A stretch of 64,000 bases of DNA, from NCBI RefSeq assembly GCF_004345605.1, contig NZ_SLVY01000007.1:186001-250000 (forward strand), read 5' to 3'. The position numbers and the translations under genes were made by a program. The notes under the pieces are model-generated. The model was not told the DNA's origin. It was given only the letters and a program-made list of their open reading frames with translations, and did no database searches. Positions 1 through 8,099 of the stretch are shown piece by piece. Position 1 is the first letter of the stretch, and each line of letters begins with the position of its first letter. The stretch is from Rhodococcus sp. SMB37. Lineage in GTDB: Bacteria > Actinomycetota > Actinomycetes > Mycobacteriales > Mycobacteriaceae.

Positions 1-1
1 C

Positions 2-199
2 GAGATGCTCGTCCGCAACCGCGGCAAGCTCGTCGGGCAACGTGAACTACTCACCGAACTGTGGGGGCCGACGTACGTCACGCAGACGCACTATCTGCGC
101 GTCTACCTCACCCAGCTGCGGCACAAGCTCGAACCGGACCCCGCGCATCCGCGGCACTTGATCACGGAACCTGGTCGGGGCTACCGGTTCGAACCTTAA
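2..199 (+). CDS. kdpE: KdpE response regulator, C-terminal part (5' end outside window)
   Basis: This is the end of an OmpR/PhoB-type winged-helix DNA-binding domain. The reading frame is open from the first bases, so only about 65 C-terminal residues are present. The segments GQRELLTELWGP, THYLRVYLTQLRHKLE and HLITEPGRGYRFEP are typical of KdpE, which activates the KdpFABC high-affinity potassium uptake operon with the sensor kinase KdpD. The TAA stop at 197-199 lies inside a TTAA that looks like the terminal tetranucleotide of the adjacent insertion element, so the native stop may have been replaced. KdpD should lie upstream, outside the window. Family assignment is firm; the specific KdpE call is probable. 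Confidence 0.85.
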   Translation, partial: EMLVRNRGKLVGQRELLTELWGPTYVTQTHYLRVYLTQLRHKLEPDPAHPRHLITEPGRGYRFEP

Positions 200-330
200 C
201 GTCTCCCCTGCCTGAAGGCAGGAGATTCCCGACTCACACCGCACCCGAACCACCACCCGAAGGAGGCGGACCCCAGTGACCTACGTCGTCGACACCGGTG
301 TGGCCACGCTCCGCCACAGCCAGAATCACT
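196..330 (-). ncRNA. Candidate omega RNA (reRNA) overlapping the tnpB 3' end
   Basis: In IS200/IS605 elements the guide RNA of TnpB is transcribed from the end of tnpB through the right end of the element, with the guide copied from flanking DNA. Here the strand and position fit: the last tnpB codons, then a G-rich run, then the 207-222 hairpin, then TTAA. The guide would read into the kdpE 3' end. The placement rests on family architecture; I have not folded a full scaffold. Confidence 0.4.
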
Positions 331-1406
331 CCGGCAGCGTTCCGATCCCGGCACGCGGTGTGTCCGCATGCCCAGCATCGGAAGATTCGTTCCCCGAGTC
401 CGAGGGGTTGCTCGGCTCTCGCGAAACACCCCGAACACGTCATCGTCGTATACGCGGGCCGCACCAACACCACCTTCCGGCCGGCCCGCCTGCCACGTTC
501 GACAAGTTCCCGCTTCATGGTCGCGACCGCCGCATCCGCAGCCTTGCGCGCCATGTGCGATTTCGCCAGGAACTTCGGCTTGAAATCCTCCACCGCCAAC
601 AACTGATGCTCGTCGACAACCCGCGTGGCCCAGGCTCGTCCGTCGTGCCGGTTCTGCCGGGCCGCTTTCTTGTGCACCTTCGCGACCTGCCTGCGGGCCT
701 GCTGGTAGCCCTTCGACGGCGCCTGCCCCTTCCCACGCCGGCGTCGCGCCATCCGTTTCTGGGATTTCGCCAACTCCGCAGAGCACCGTCTCCGATATTC
801 GGCATGCGGCAGATCGAACTGCTCATCGGTGGCCGTCGCGGTCTGCGTGACGCCCCAGTCGATCCCCACACGACTGTCCTCCTCAACGGCAGGGATCAGC
901 TGTCTCTCGCGGGTCACCACAAACGACGCCCACCAATAGCCGAGCGAATCACGCGTGATGCGCACACTCGACGGCTCCGACGGCAAGTCACGGGACCACA
1001 CCACCGGCATCGTCACACCTTTGGGCACCAACTGCTCGTCGCGGATCCGGAAACCGCGGCGGGTGTATTCGAGCGACGGCAACGCCTTTTTCCGCGCCTT
1101 GTAGCGGGGACGACCGCGGCCTTTGACGGTGAACGAGGCATCCAACGCCTGCGCGTAGGTGCGGAGCATCTGCTGCTGCGCGACCTGAGAACCCTCCCGC
1201 AACCACGACGAACGGGCGCGGGTCTCGGTCAGCATGGTGCCCAGTTTCGTGAAGTTCGGTTTCCGACCAGTCTTCTGTTGGTGGACAGCTTCGTTCCACA
1301 AAAATCGGCAACGGTGCCATTCCTCGATCAGGGCACGTTCGGCGAGCGCATCCGGCCTCAGTCGGTACTTGTAACGCACCACCTCGGTCCCCATGCCCGG
1401 CACCAT
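234..1406 (-). CDS. tnpB: TnpB RNA-guided nuclease (OrfB family)
   Basis: TnpB proteins are RuvC-type, omega-RNA-guided DNA nucleases that help IS200/IS605 elements persist. The RuvC triad is visible in order: GIDWG (Asp), LAVEDF (Glu) and CRDRNAAG (Asp). Between the last two lies the four-Cys zinc finger CSGC...CWAC. An N-terminal helix-turn-helix/OrfB_IS605 region precedes the core, which includes the run KSQKRMARRRRGKGQ. From the chosen ATG (MVPGMGTEVV) the protein is about 390 residues, within the family range. The frame is open further upstream to 1463, but that stretch (MGCVEQPCR...) does not resemble TnpB. The gene looks intact. It shares its layout with the decayed copy near 39 kb but is clearly a different subtype. 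Confidence 0.88.
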   Translation of the reverse strand: MVPGMGTEVVRYKYRLRPDALAERALIEEWHRCRFLWNEAVHQQKTGRKPNFTKLGTMLTETRARSSWLREGSQVAQQQMLRTYAQALDASFTVKGRGRPRYKARKKALPSLEYTRRGFRIRDEQLVPKGVTMPVVWSRDLPSEPSSVRITRDSLGYWWASFVVTRERQLIPAVEEDSRVGIDWGVTQTATATDEQFDLPHAEYRRRCSAELAKSQKRMARRRRGKGQAPSKGYQQARRQVAKVHKKAARQNRHDGRAWATRVVDEHQLLAVEDFKPKFLAKSHMARKAADAAVATMKRELVERGRRAGRKVVLVRPAYTTMTCSGCFARAEQPLGLGERIFRCWACGHTACRDRNAAGVILAVAERGHTGVDDVGHWGPPPSGGGSGAV

Positions 1407-1489
1407 ATCCGCGCCCACCGACACGGTGTGCTCGGTCCGACACGGTTGCTCCACGCAGCCCACCTTTTGGAAGGAGGACGGCGCTTCCT

Positions 1490-1509
1490 CTCCCTCGTGA
1501 ACGAGGGAG
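1490..1509. repeat. Left-end subterminal hairpin of the tnpB element
   Basis: CTCCCTCG and CGAGGGAG form a perfect 8-bp stem around a TGAA loop, about 85 bases upstream of the tnpB start. The loop is identical to that of the hairpin at the other end (207-222), supporting these as the paired ends of one element. Confidence 0.7.
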
Positions 1510-1550
1510 TATCCGCGCCGAAGGCGGTGACGACTCCCGGATGGCCGGCG

Positions 1551-2903
1551 TCACGCAGTCGCAACAGCCGATCGCGATGCCGGCGCGTAGCGGTTCACCG
1601 GGCGTTCCAGTCCGTAGTGTCCACGCAGCGTCGTCGCGGTGTAGTCGGTGCGGAACAGGCCACGCTCCTGCAGGATCGGCACGACCAGCGCCGTGAAGTC
1701 CTCGAGGCCGCCGGGCAGATACGGCGGCATGACATTGAACCCGTCGGCCGCATCGCTGACGAACCAGAGCTGGATCTCGTCGGCGATCTGCGTGGGTGTA
1801 CCGGCGAAAGTGCGGTGCCCGCGCCCGCCGCCGAGCTTGGCGATCAGCTGCCGCACGGTGAGCTCCTCCTTCTCGGCGAGGTCCTTCACCAGCTGGTAGC
1901 GACTCTTGTTGCCCTGGATCTCGTCGATGGGCGGCAGCGGTGGCAACGGCGCGTCGAGTGAATGCTCGGTGAGGTCGACGCCGACCATCCGAGAGAGCTG
2001 GCGCAGTGAGTAGGCGGGCGAGATGAGATCGGTGAATTCCTGTTCGAGGGCCTTCGCCTCCTCCTCCGTTGCGCCGACGAACGGAACGATCCCCGGCAGG
2101 ATCTTGAGCGACTGTGGGTCGCGGCCCGCCTTGATGACGCGGGCTTTCAAGTCTCGGTAGAACTCCTGTCCTTCGGCCAGCGTACGTTGTGCGGTGAACA
2201 CGGCCTCTGCATATTCCGCAGCGAAGTCTTTGCCGCTCTCCGACGATCCGGCTTGCACCAGGACAGGACGGCCCTGCACCGAACGCGGTGAGTTGAGCGG
2301 ACCCCGGATCCGGAAGCGTTCACCTTCGTGCTCGACTGCATGGACCTTGGAAGGATCAGCGAATCGACCTGTTGCGGCATCGAGTTCGATCGCGTCGTCC
2401 TCCCAGCTGTCCCACAATGCAACAGCGACATCGACGAATTCGGCTGCGCGGTCGTAACGGCCTGCATGGTCGGGGGTCTCGTCGTACCCGAAATTGCGGG
2501 CCTCGTCCTCGCCCCCCGAGGTGACGATGTTCCAGCCTGCGCGGCCACCACTGATGTGATCGAGGGACGCGAATTTCCGAGCCAGGTTGTAGGGCTCGCT
2601 GTATCCGGTGGAGGCGGTGGCGATGAGACCGACGTGCTCGGTCACCACGGCCATTGCGCTCAGGAGTGTGATGGGCTCGAAGATGGCCTGCGCGTTGTGT
2701 TCGACGCGGGGGCCGATCGCGAGACCGTCCGCGAAGAACACCGAGTCGAGTTTTCCACGTTCGGCGATCTGCGCGAGTTCCTGGAAATGTTTCACATCGA
2801 GGACCCGGTGGGCCTCGGTGCGGGGGTGGCGCCACGCTGCTTCGTGATGGCCGACACCCATCAGGAATGCGTTGAGGTTGAGTTGCTTCGGAGAGTGAGA
2901 CAT
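1551..2903 (-). CDS. FMN-dependent monooxygenase, NtaA/SnaA/DszA/SfnG family
   Basis: A bacterial-luciferase-like flavin-dependent monooxygenase of 450 residues, full length for the NtaA/SnaA/DszA group. Characteristic segments are VGLIATASTGYSEPYNLARKFASLDHISGGRAGWN, NIVTS and HAGRYDRAAEFVDVAVALWDSW. Such enzymes use reduced FMN from a separate reductase to oxidise organosulfur or chelate substrates, releasing sulfite from sulfonates or sulfones. It is last in an operon with an SsuABC-type uptake system (43 bases after ssuC), which favours a desulfonation or sulfone role in sulfur scavenging. No flavin reductase is in the window. The exact substrate cannot be read. The tnpB element inserted just beyond its stop. 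Confidence 0.85.
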   Translation of the reverse strand: MSHSPKQLNLNAFLMGVGHHEAAWRHPRTEAHRVLDVKHFQELAQIAERGKLDSVFFADGLAIGPRVEHNAQAIFEPITLLSAMAVVTEHVGLIATASTGYSEPYNLARKFASLDHISGGRAGWNIVTSGGEDEARNFGYDETPDHAGRYDRAAEFVDVAVALWDSWEDDAIELDAATGRFADPSKVHAVEHEGERFRIRGPLNSPRSVQGRPVLVQAGSSESGKDFAAEYAEAVFTAQRTLAEGQEFYRDLKARVIKAGRDPQSLKILPGIVPFVGATEEEAKALEQEFTDLISPAYSLRQLSRMVGVDLTEHSLDAPLPPLPPIDEIQGNKSRYQLVKDLAEKEELTVRQLIAKLGGGRGHRTFAGTPTQIADEIQLWFVSDAADGFNVMPPYLPGGLEDFTALVVPILQERGLFRTDYTATTLRGHYGLERPVNRYAPASRSAVATA

Positions 2904-2946
2904 GACTACCTAACCGAGGACGTTTCTGGATGGATGAAGGGCACGA

Positions 2947-3819
2947 TCACTGCGAGACGCGCCAGCGTGAGAGCCTGCGTTCGACGGTCACGAGGATGCC
3001 GTTGAAGACGAGACCGACGATCGAGATCGCGATGATGCCTGCGTACATGTTCGGGATCTGGAAGTTCAGCTGTGACGCGGTGATCAGATATCCGAGACCG
3101 GCTTTGGCCCCGACCATTTCAGCGGCGATGAGCACCAGGATCGAGGATGCCGCGGCCATCCGGATTCCCGTGAAGATCGTCGGCACCGCAGCGGGCAGGA
3201 TCACTTTCTGGAACAGCCGGTACGACGGAAGCCCCAGTGAGCGAGCCGATTTGACCAGCAGCGCATCCACCGTGCGCACACCCGAAATGGTGTTGAGCAG
3301 GATCGGGAAGGTGCTCGCGTAGACCACGAGGGCAATCTTCGAGGTCTCACCGATGCCGAGGATCAGGATGAACACCGGAAGCAACGCGAGCGCGGCCGTA
3401 TTGCGGAAGATCTCGAGGATCGGGTTGAGTGTTTCGGCGACCGGCTTGTACCAGCCGATCGCCACACCGAGCGGAACCGCGAACACGAGCGCGATCGCGA
3501 ATCCGGTGAGTGCGCGAGTCAGGCTCGCACCCAGATGCTGCGCGAGTTGGCCGCCCACGACCAGCTCCCGAAACGCACTGAGCACCGTGGTGAGCGGAGG
3601 CAGGAACACGTCGTCGACGAGACCCACGCGTGGCGCGATCTCCCAGAGGGCGAAGAACGCGACGATGGCGACGGCCGGCTTGAAGATCTTCCACGCCACT
3701 GCACGTCCGCGGTCCACAGCGGTTGACGCGGAGGCAACGGCCCGTGTGTCCGCCTTCCGTTCGATGACGGACGCAGGCTCTTCGATGGGCCGGATCAGTG
3801 TGGAACTAGTGCTGGACAT
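2947..3819 (-). CDS. ssuC: Sulfonate-type ABC transporter permease
   Basis: An inner-membrane permease of the BPD_transp_1 type (290 residues). The N-terminus is hydrophilic (about residues 1-40), followed by about six membrane spans. The cytoplasmic EAA-type loop reads RSARSLGLPSYRLFQKVILPAAVPTIFTGIR, close to SsuC/TauC. It carries the substrate across the membrane using energy from SsuB. The start overlaps the end of ssuB by 14 bases, showing translational coupling. The substrate class (sulfonate or taurine-like) is inferred from the neighbouring binding protein and monooxygenase; nitrate/bicarbonate homologues are related but less likely. Confidence 0.88.
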   Translation of the reverse strand: MSSTSSTLIRPIEEPASVIERKADTRAVASASTAVDRGRAVAWKIFKPAVAIVAFFALWEIAPRVGLVDDVFLPPLTTVLSAFRELVVGGQLAQHLGASLTRALTGFAIALVFAVPLGVAIGWYKPVAETLNPILEIFRNTAALALLPVFILILGIGETSKIALVVYASTFPILLNTISGVRTVDALLVKSARSLGLPSYRLFQKVILPAAVPTIFTGIRMAAASSILVLIAAEMVGAKAGLGYLITASQLNFQIPNMYAGIIAISIVGLVFNGILVTVERRLSRWRVSQ

Positions 3820-4624
3820 GGTTCACCTCGGTATGTAGTTCGCTCCAGATGTCGTGGCGATGACGACGGAATGCGTCGCCGGACCTGACATCGTCGACGG
3901 TGCGATCGATCTCGATGTCGACGATGGTCTTGATTCGTCCGGGACGGGCGGTCAGGACTGCGACGCGCTGTCCGAGGTAGACGGCTTCGTCGATGCCGTG
4001 GGTGATGAACAGGATCGTCTTGCCGGTTTCCCGCCAGATCCGCAGGAGCTCGTCCTGCAAGGATTCGCGGGTCTGCGCGTCGAGCGCCGCGAAGGGTTCG
4101 TCCATCAACAGCACCTCGGGGTCGAACGCGAGGCTGCGCGCGATGGCCACACGTTGCTTCATGCCGCCCGAGAGTTCATGCGGGTAGCGGTCGCCGAAGC
4201 CGTGCAGCCCGACCAGTTCGAGGTAGTGCTCGGCGAGTTCACGTCGCTCCTTCTTCGGCAATCCCTTCGCTTCGAGGCCGAATTCGATGTTCGAGCGGGC
4301 GGTGCGCCACGGGAGGAGCGCGTACTGCTGGAAGACGATGCCCCGGTCGAGTCCCGGACCCGATATCTCGCGGCCGTCCAGAAGGATTCGGCCGGAGGTC
4401 GGTTCGCTCAGCCCGCCGAGAAGGTCGAGCAGCGTGGACTTGCCGCATCCGCTGGGGCCGACGAGGACGAGGAACTCGCCCTCCGCGAGGTCGATGCTGA
4501 CGTCGTCGAGCGCGGTCAATCGGCCGTTGCTGTCGCGAACGTCGAATTGCTTGGTCACGTTCTCCAGTCGGAGCTTCGGGGTCGTCTTCGGCGCCGTTTT
4601 CAGGGTCGTCTTCAGGATTGTCAC
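3806..4624 (-). CDS. ssuB: Sulfonate-type ABC transporter ATP-binding protein
   Basis: A 272-residue ABC ATPase. Walker A is GPSGCGKST, the Q-loop is IVFQQYALLPWRTARSN, the ABC signature is LSGGMKQR, Walker B is EVLLMDEP with the D-loop FAALDAQTR, and the switch histidine lies in FITHGIDEA. The PWRTA context after the Q-loop is typical of SsuB/TauB/NrtD proteins. It powers the SsuC permease. The start ATGA overlaps the ssuA stop by four bases. The N-terminus has a Thr/Lys-rich repeat (TLKTAPKTTPK) of no known role. Confidence 0.9.
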   Translation of the reverse strand: MTILKTTLKTAPKTTPKLRLENVTKQFDVRDSNGRLTALDDVSIDLAEGEFLVLVGPSGCGKSTLLDLLGGLSEPTSGRILLDGREISGPGLDRGIVFQQYALLPWRTARSNIEFGLEAKGLPKKERRELAEHYLELVGLHGFGDRYPHELSGGMKQRVAIARSLAFDPEVLLMDEPFAALDAQTRESLQDELLRIWRETGKTILFITHGIDEAVYLGQRVAVLTARPGRIKTIVDIEIDRTVDDVRSGDAFRRHRHDIWSELHTEVNHVQH

Positions 4625-5712
4625 TGCACTGCCTCCTCGACGGGTTCACCGTTCGGGCCGCTGTTCGGGTCGTAGGTTCCGTTGGCGTAGGGGTTGAATT
4701 CGTTGGTGTAGACCTCGGAGGTCGTGAACGTGCCCTCGTCGAGTTCACCGTTGCGGGTCAGCCAGTCCAGCCACGTCCGGATTTCCTTGTCGGCGATCAC
4801 GCCGCCCGGACCGGCAACTCCGGTGCTCTTCCAATAGCCCACGAGGTCGGTGTTCTCGTTGCGGCCGCGACTGTTGATGATGTCCTCGAACTCGGCGACC
4901 ACCTCGTCGCGGGGAGTGGTCTGAGCCCAGCGGATGGCACGTGCGGTGCCCTGCACGAAATCTTCGACGGCGCCGCGGTTGGTCGCGATGAAGTCGTCGC
5001 GGAACACATACGTTCCGTAGGTGAACGCTCCGAACAGCGATTCATCGGTGAACAGTGGCCGAATTCCACCGCGCTCGACGGCGGTCTCACGGAACACACT
5101 TCCAAGGGTTCCGACGTCGATCTGGCCTTCGCGAAGTGCCTGCTCGGTGTTGACCGGAGGCACCACAGTGAGTTCGACCTGTGCGATCTCCTCGGGTGTC
5201 AAGCCCTCCTGCGCGAGCCATTCACGCGTCAGGAATTCGTGGTGGGCTCCGAGTGTGTTCATGCCGACCTTCTTGCCGATCAGATCGCGCGCCTCACGGA
5301 TCGGGCTGTCGTCGAGTACGTAGTACCCCTGGAAACTCTCTTTGTCCGCGCCGTAGTAGCCGAGGACAGAGGTGAGCGGCGCGCCACCGGCCTGAGCTTT
5401 GATGACGGCACCGTTGAAGGCCCCGCCGAACTCGACCTGCCCGGTGGCGGTGTTCTGCAACGACTGGGGTCCGTTGCCGTTGTCGCCGATCCATTCGAGT
5501 TCGACGTCCTCGTAATATCCGAGCGCTTCGGCAAGCTCGGCGTAGACGACCTGTGCGGGTGAACCCTCGTACCGCAGGACGGTCTTACCGTCGGCGGTCA
5601 CGGCGGCATCCGAGCTCGACGAGCAGGCTACGGTCAGTGAGGTCAAAGTGAGAAGTGCTGCAGCTGCGGAGATGGCGGTCACGAGGCGCCGGCGCAGCGT
5701 GTGGTGAGACAT
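4621..5712 (-). CDS. ssuA: Sulfonate-type ABC transporter substrate-binding lipoprotein
   Basis: A periplasmic-type binding protein of about 363 residues from the ATG giving MSHHTLRRR. This start is chosen because AAGGA lies upstream and a proper lipoprotein signal follows: twin-Arg-containing n-region, hydrophobic stretch, lipobox LTVAC. The mature part matches the SsuA/TauA/NrtA fold (YAELAEALGYYEDVELEW, QVEFGGAFNGAVIKAQA, GKKVGMNTLGAHHEFL). It captures the substrate outside the membrane and delivers it to SsuC. It is the first structural gene of the operon and follows a Cys-rich leader peptide whose stop lies 65 bases upstream of this start. The precise ligand is inferred from context. Confidence 0.87.
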   Translation of the reverse strand: MSHHTLRRRLVTAISAAAALLTLTSLTVACSSSSDAAVTADGKTVLRYEGSPAQVVYAELAEALGYYEDVELEWIGDNGNGPQSLQNTATGQVEFGGAFNGAVIKAQAGGAPLTSVLGYYGADKESFQGYYVLDDSPIREARDLIGKKVGMNTLGAHHEFLTREWLAQEGLTPEEIAQVELTVVPPVNTEQALREGQIDVGTLGSVFRETAVERGGIRPLFTDESLFGAFTYGTYVFRDDFIATNRGAVEDFVQGTARAIRWAQTTPRDEVVAEFEDIINSRGRNENTDLVGYWKSTGVAGPGGVIADKEIRTWLDWLTRNGELDEGTFTTSEVYTNEFNPYANGTYDPNSGPNGEPVEEAVQ

Positions 5713-5777
5713 CGTGTTCGAGGTGTCCTTGCGTCGGCCCGTATGCACGGGCACCGGTTCGAGTGTGTGGTTGCGGT

Positions 5778-5804
5778 TCAGCGACAACACGGACAGCTAC
5801 GCAC
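5778..5804 (-). CDS. Cys-rich leader peptide (8 codons) of the sulfonate operon
   Basis: A GTG-initiated mini-ORF encodes Val/Met-Arg-Ser-Cys-Pro-Cys-Cys-Arg followed by TGA. AGAAGGGA lies about eight bases before the GTG. Three of eight codons are Cys (TGT), a rare residue. Short polycysteine ORFs ahead of sulfur-acquisition genes act as cysteine-responsive attenuators in mycobacteria, and the position here (65 bases before ssuA) is the same. Inferred function: ribosome stalling at Cys codons when charged tRNA-Cys is low raises expression of the uptake operon. The coding match is exact; the mechanism is inferred. Confidence 0.72.
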   Translation of the reverse strand: MRSCPCCR

Positions 5805-5990
5805 GACGATTTCCCTTCTGTTCGATGACGACCGTGCAAGCATCGCGATCTGTCACCTCACCGACAATGGTTCGGCGCACGGTGAGTAAAAGGAGACGCC
5901 ACAGATGCGCGCTCGACGGACAAGTGCGTCGTGCCGAGCGCGGTTATCCGCTGCGTTCGCTGATAGCTGCGTTCCCGAAAATCAGGGGCG

Positions 5991-6482
5991 TCACTCGAGG
6001 CGATAGCGTCTGCCGAGTTCGTCGAGTCGCGCGCGAAGCCCTTCGAGAATGGGGCGCTGCCCTTTGTGAAGCTTGAACTCGGCGTCGGGCAGCGACCACC
6101 ACCGTGCGTCGTCGACCTCCGGAAACTGTTGTATCTTCCCCGACTTCGGAGGCCATTCGAGGTCGAACATGTTGCTGGACACCAACTGCAGGTCTGTCGC
6201 GGTTTCGCCGGTGTAGACGCTCACGATCTTCCCGGACGGCTGCTTGTAACGTCCCAGCAGAGTCAAAGGCACATCGGGAGCGGGAAATCCGCACTCCTCC
6301 TCGAATTCGCGCAATGCGACGTCGCGAGGATCCTCCTCGTCGCCGTACTCGCCCTTGGGAACCGACCACGCGGCCTCGTCCTTACCCTTCCAGTACGGCC
6401 CACCCGGATGCACGAGCCACACCTGAAGAAGGCCCGAGTCGTCGATGCGATACAGCAGCAGGCCCGCGCTCGTGACGGTCAT
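5991..6482 (-). CDS. Nudix hydrolase
   Basis: A 163-residue Nudix-fold protein. The full Nudix box is present: G-x5-E-x7-REFEEECG, running from KGEYGDEEDP to EECGF at about residues 43-66. It hydrolyses a nucleoside diphosphate linked to another moiety using Mg2+ held by the box glutamates. Sequence such as AGLLLYRID, WSVPKGEYGDEEDPRDVALREF and PEVDDARWWSLPDAEFKLHKGQRPIL resembles the NTP-pyrophosphohydrolase branch that includes DR1025-like enzymes. It overlaps the upstream GyrI-like gene by four bases (ATGA), so the two are co-translated. The substrate is unknown. Confidence 0.9.
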   Translation of the reverse strand: MTVTSAGLLLYRIDDSGLLQVWLVHPGGPYWKGKDEAAWSVPKGEYGDEEDPRDVALREFEEECGFPAPDVPLTLLGRYKQPSGKIVSVYTGETATDLQLVSSNMFDLEWPPKSGKIQQFPEVDDARWWSLPDAEFKLHKGQRPILEGLRARLDELGRRYRLE

Positions 6483-7096
6483 GCGACGGCAACCGGCTGT
6501 CGAAGTATGGTTTTCAGCTTCTCCGGTGCGGTGCGCCGGGGGTCGCTCAGGTAGATCTCGTGATGTTTGCCGTCGAAGGTGAGACCTCGCTCGGGAATCA
6601 CACTGTGGTGAAGCCTCTCGAGAATCGGGCCTTCATCGTCGTACGCGCCGATGTGCAGGATCTGTACGCACTTTCCCTCGGTCCACGTCGTCGAATACAG
6701 CTTCGGTAACCCCGGCAGATCCTTCTTCGCCGCCGCGACAGACTTCGCCGAGTCGATCATGTCGTGGGTGATCCACGGCGGCTGGTTGATCATCATCGTC
6801 CACTTCCAGGCCTGTTTGTCGCGGGTGACGAAGGTCGACATGTCGTCGGCCCACCACAATCCTTCCAACGGCCCCACAACGGCATCGCGCTCGAGGTTCT
6901 GCTTCGACACGAACTTCACCGTGTACGCCACGCTGTACAGGGCCTCGACCGCCTCCGCATATGCCGAGCTGATGTTCGGGTCTCCACTCCCGTCGACCGC
7001 GAGGTACCGGAACTCGGGTACATCCACTTCCGTAAAGTCGTCGGACGGCGGAGAATACAAGTCCTTGTGTGCACGTTTGACGTCGTACTTCTCCAT
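6479..7096 (-). CDS. GyrI-like small-molecule-binding domain protein
   Basis: A 205-residue stand-alone GyrI-like (SHS2/effector-binding) protein, chosen to start at MEKYDVKRAHKDLYSPP. Conserved blocks are FTEVDVPEFRYLAVDGSGDPN, LYSVAYTVKF, PLEGLWWADD, WKWTMMINQPPWIT and HHEIYLSDPRRTAPEKLKTILRQPV, typical of GyrI-like proteins that bind or hydrolyse small molecules. No DNA-binding domain is attached. It forms a two-gene unit with the downstream Nudix gene and is divergent from the ECF41 sigma gene (44 bases apart). Its ligand is not known. Confidence 0.85.
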   Translation of the reverse strand: MEKYDVKRAHKDLYSPPSDDFTEVDVPEFRYLAVDGSGDPNISSAYAEAVEALYSVAYTVKFVSKQNLERDAVVGPLEGLWWADDMSTFVTRDKQAWKWTMMINQPPWITHDMIDSAKSVAAAKKDLPGLPKLYSTTWTEGKCVQILHIGAYDDEGPILERLHHSVIPERGLTFDGKHHEIYLSDPRRTAPEKLKTILRQPVAVA

Positions 7097-7140
7097 ACGC
7101 CCCCTCGTCCCCAATGCCGTCGCGTCGTAGCATCGAGGAT

Positions 7141-8064
7141 ATGCGCGCACCCGCGATGGCGGAATCGTTCGAAGAACACCGTGGCCACTTGCTGTCGGTC
7201 GCATACCGGCTCACCGGCAGCGTGGCCGACGCCGAAGACGCGGTGCAGGATGCGTGGCTTCGACTCGACAGCGCAGACGCCGACAGTATCGACGATCTGC
7301 GGGCGTGGTTGACCACCGTCGTGGGACGACTGTGCCTCGACAGGCTGAAATCGGCCGTGGCCCGCCGCGAGAAGTACGTGGGCCAGTGGCTGCCCGAGCC
7401 GATCGTCACACCCCTCGCGGGCGCGACGCCGCCCGATCCGCTCGAGCAGGTCGTGCGCAGTGAGGACAACCGTCTGGCGGCACTCGTCGTGCTCGATACC
7501 CTCACCCCCACACAACGGATCGCGTTCGTGCTGCACGACGGATTCGGTGTCCCGTTCGACGAGGTAGCGCGCATCCTCGACATCGAGGTTCCGGCGGCGC
7601 GGCAACTCGCGTCACGTGGTCGACGCGCCGTCGCCGACGCCCCGCCACCACCGTCCCCGAGCGAACACGAGCACGCAGTACAGCAGCTGATGGCAGCCAT
7701 CGCCACCGGCGACATCGACAAGGTGATCGCGGCACTCCACCCGGACGCCCGCATGATCGGCGACGCAGGCGGAACCACGCGCACTGCAGTCAACGTCATC
7801 GTGGGCCCCGAGAACTTTGCGCGGTTCTTCCTCGGGCTCGTACGCCTCTACGGCGCGGAGGCACTCACGTCGCTCGAGCCCGCGCTCATCAACGGCGAGC
7901 TGGGGTTCCTCAATCGCGGGTCTGCCGGCGACGACACACACCGAGGGTTTCCCGGACGCGTCATGGGAGTCACTGTGCGTGACGGACGCGTGTGGGCCGC
8001 ATACGACATGGCAAACCCGGCCAAGCTCGGCGGTGTCCGACTTCCGTCCGACCCGCAAGGGTGA
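7141..8064 (+). CDS. ECF41-type RNA polymerase sigma factor with SnoaL-like C-terminal domain
   Basis: A 307-residue sigma factor starting at MRAPAMAESFEEHR. Region 2 is at about residues 8-75 (HRGHLLSVAYRLTGSVADAEDAVQDAWLRL) and region 4 at about 110-165 (LTPTQRIAFVLHDGFGVPFDEVARILDIEVPAARQLASRGRRAV). A SnoaL/NTF2-like domain fills the C-terminal third and ends NPAKLGGVRLP. This layout (like SigJ) defines group ECF41, in which the fused C-terminal domain controls activity. ECF41 genes are normally adjacent to a COE partner (carboxymuconolactone decarboxylase, oxidoreductase or epimerase) that they transcribe. That partner appears to be the gene at 9466-10098, which has a matching promoter. 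Confidence 0.9.
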   Translation: MRAPAMAESFEEHRGHLLSVAYRLTGSVADAEDAVQDAWLRLDSADADSIDDLRAWLTTVVGRLCLDRLKSAVARREKYVGQWLPEPIVTPLAGATPPDPLEQVVRSEDNRLAALVVLDTLTPTQRIAFVLHDGFGVPFDEVARILDIEVPAARQLASRGRRAVADAPPPPSPSEHEHAVQQLMAAIATGDIDKVIAALHPDARMIGDAGGTTRTAVNVIVGPENFARFFLGLVRLYGAEALTSLEPALINGELGFLNRGSAGDDTHRGFPGRVMGVTVRDGRVWAAYDMANPAKLGGVRLPSDPQG

Positions 8065-8099
8065 ACGTGGATCAGCGCATCGACTTCATCAGGGAGGAT

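Larger units (their letters stand above)
196..1515 (-). mobile_element. IS200/IS605-superfamily element carrying only tnpB (IS1341-like)
   Basis: The element contains one tnpB gene on the minus strand and no tnpA (Y1 transposase). Subterminal hairpins are visible at both ends: CCTGCC-TGAA-GGCAGG at 207-222 on the tnpB 3' side and CTCCCTCG-TGAA-CGAGGGAG at 1490-1509 on the 5' side. Both have the same TGAA loop, as expected for the imperfect palindromes recognised by Y1 transposases. The 3'-side limit is placed at TTAA (196-199); the 5'-side limit is uncertain by tens of bases. There are no terminal inverted repeats or target duplications, which is normal for this family. Movement would need TnpA supplied from elsewhere. 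Confidence 0.8.

Noticed and set aside
276-1961. Long open frame opposite tnpB and the monooxygenase
   Set aside because: It is antisense to two recognised genes, has no domain similarity and shows the Arg/Pro-rich composition of a GC-driven shadow frame.
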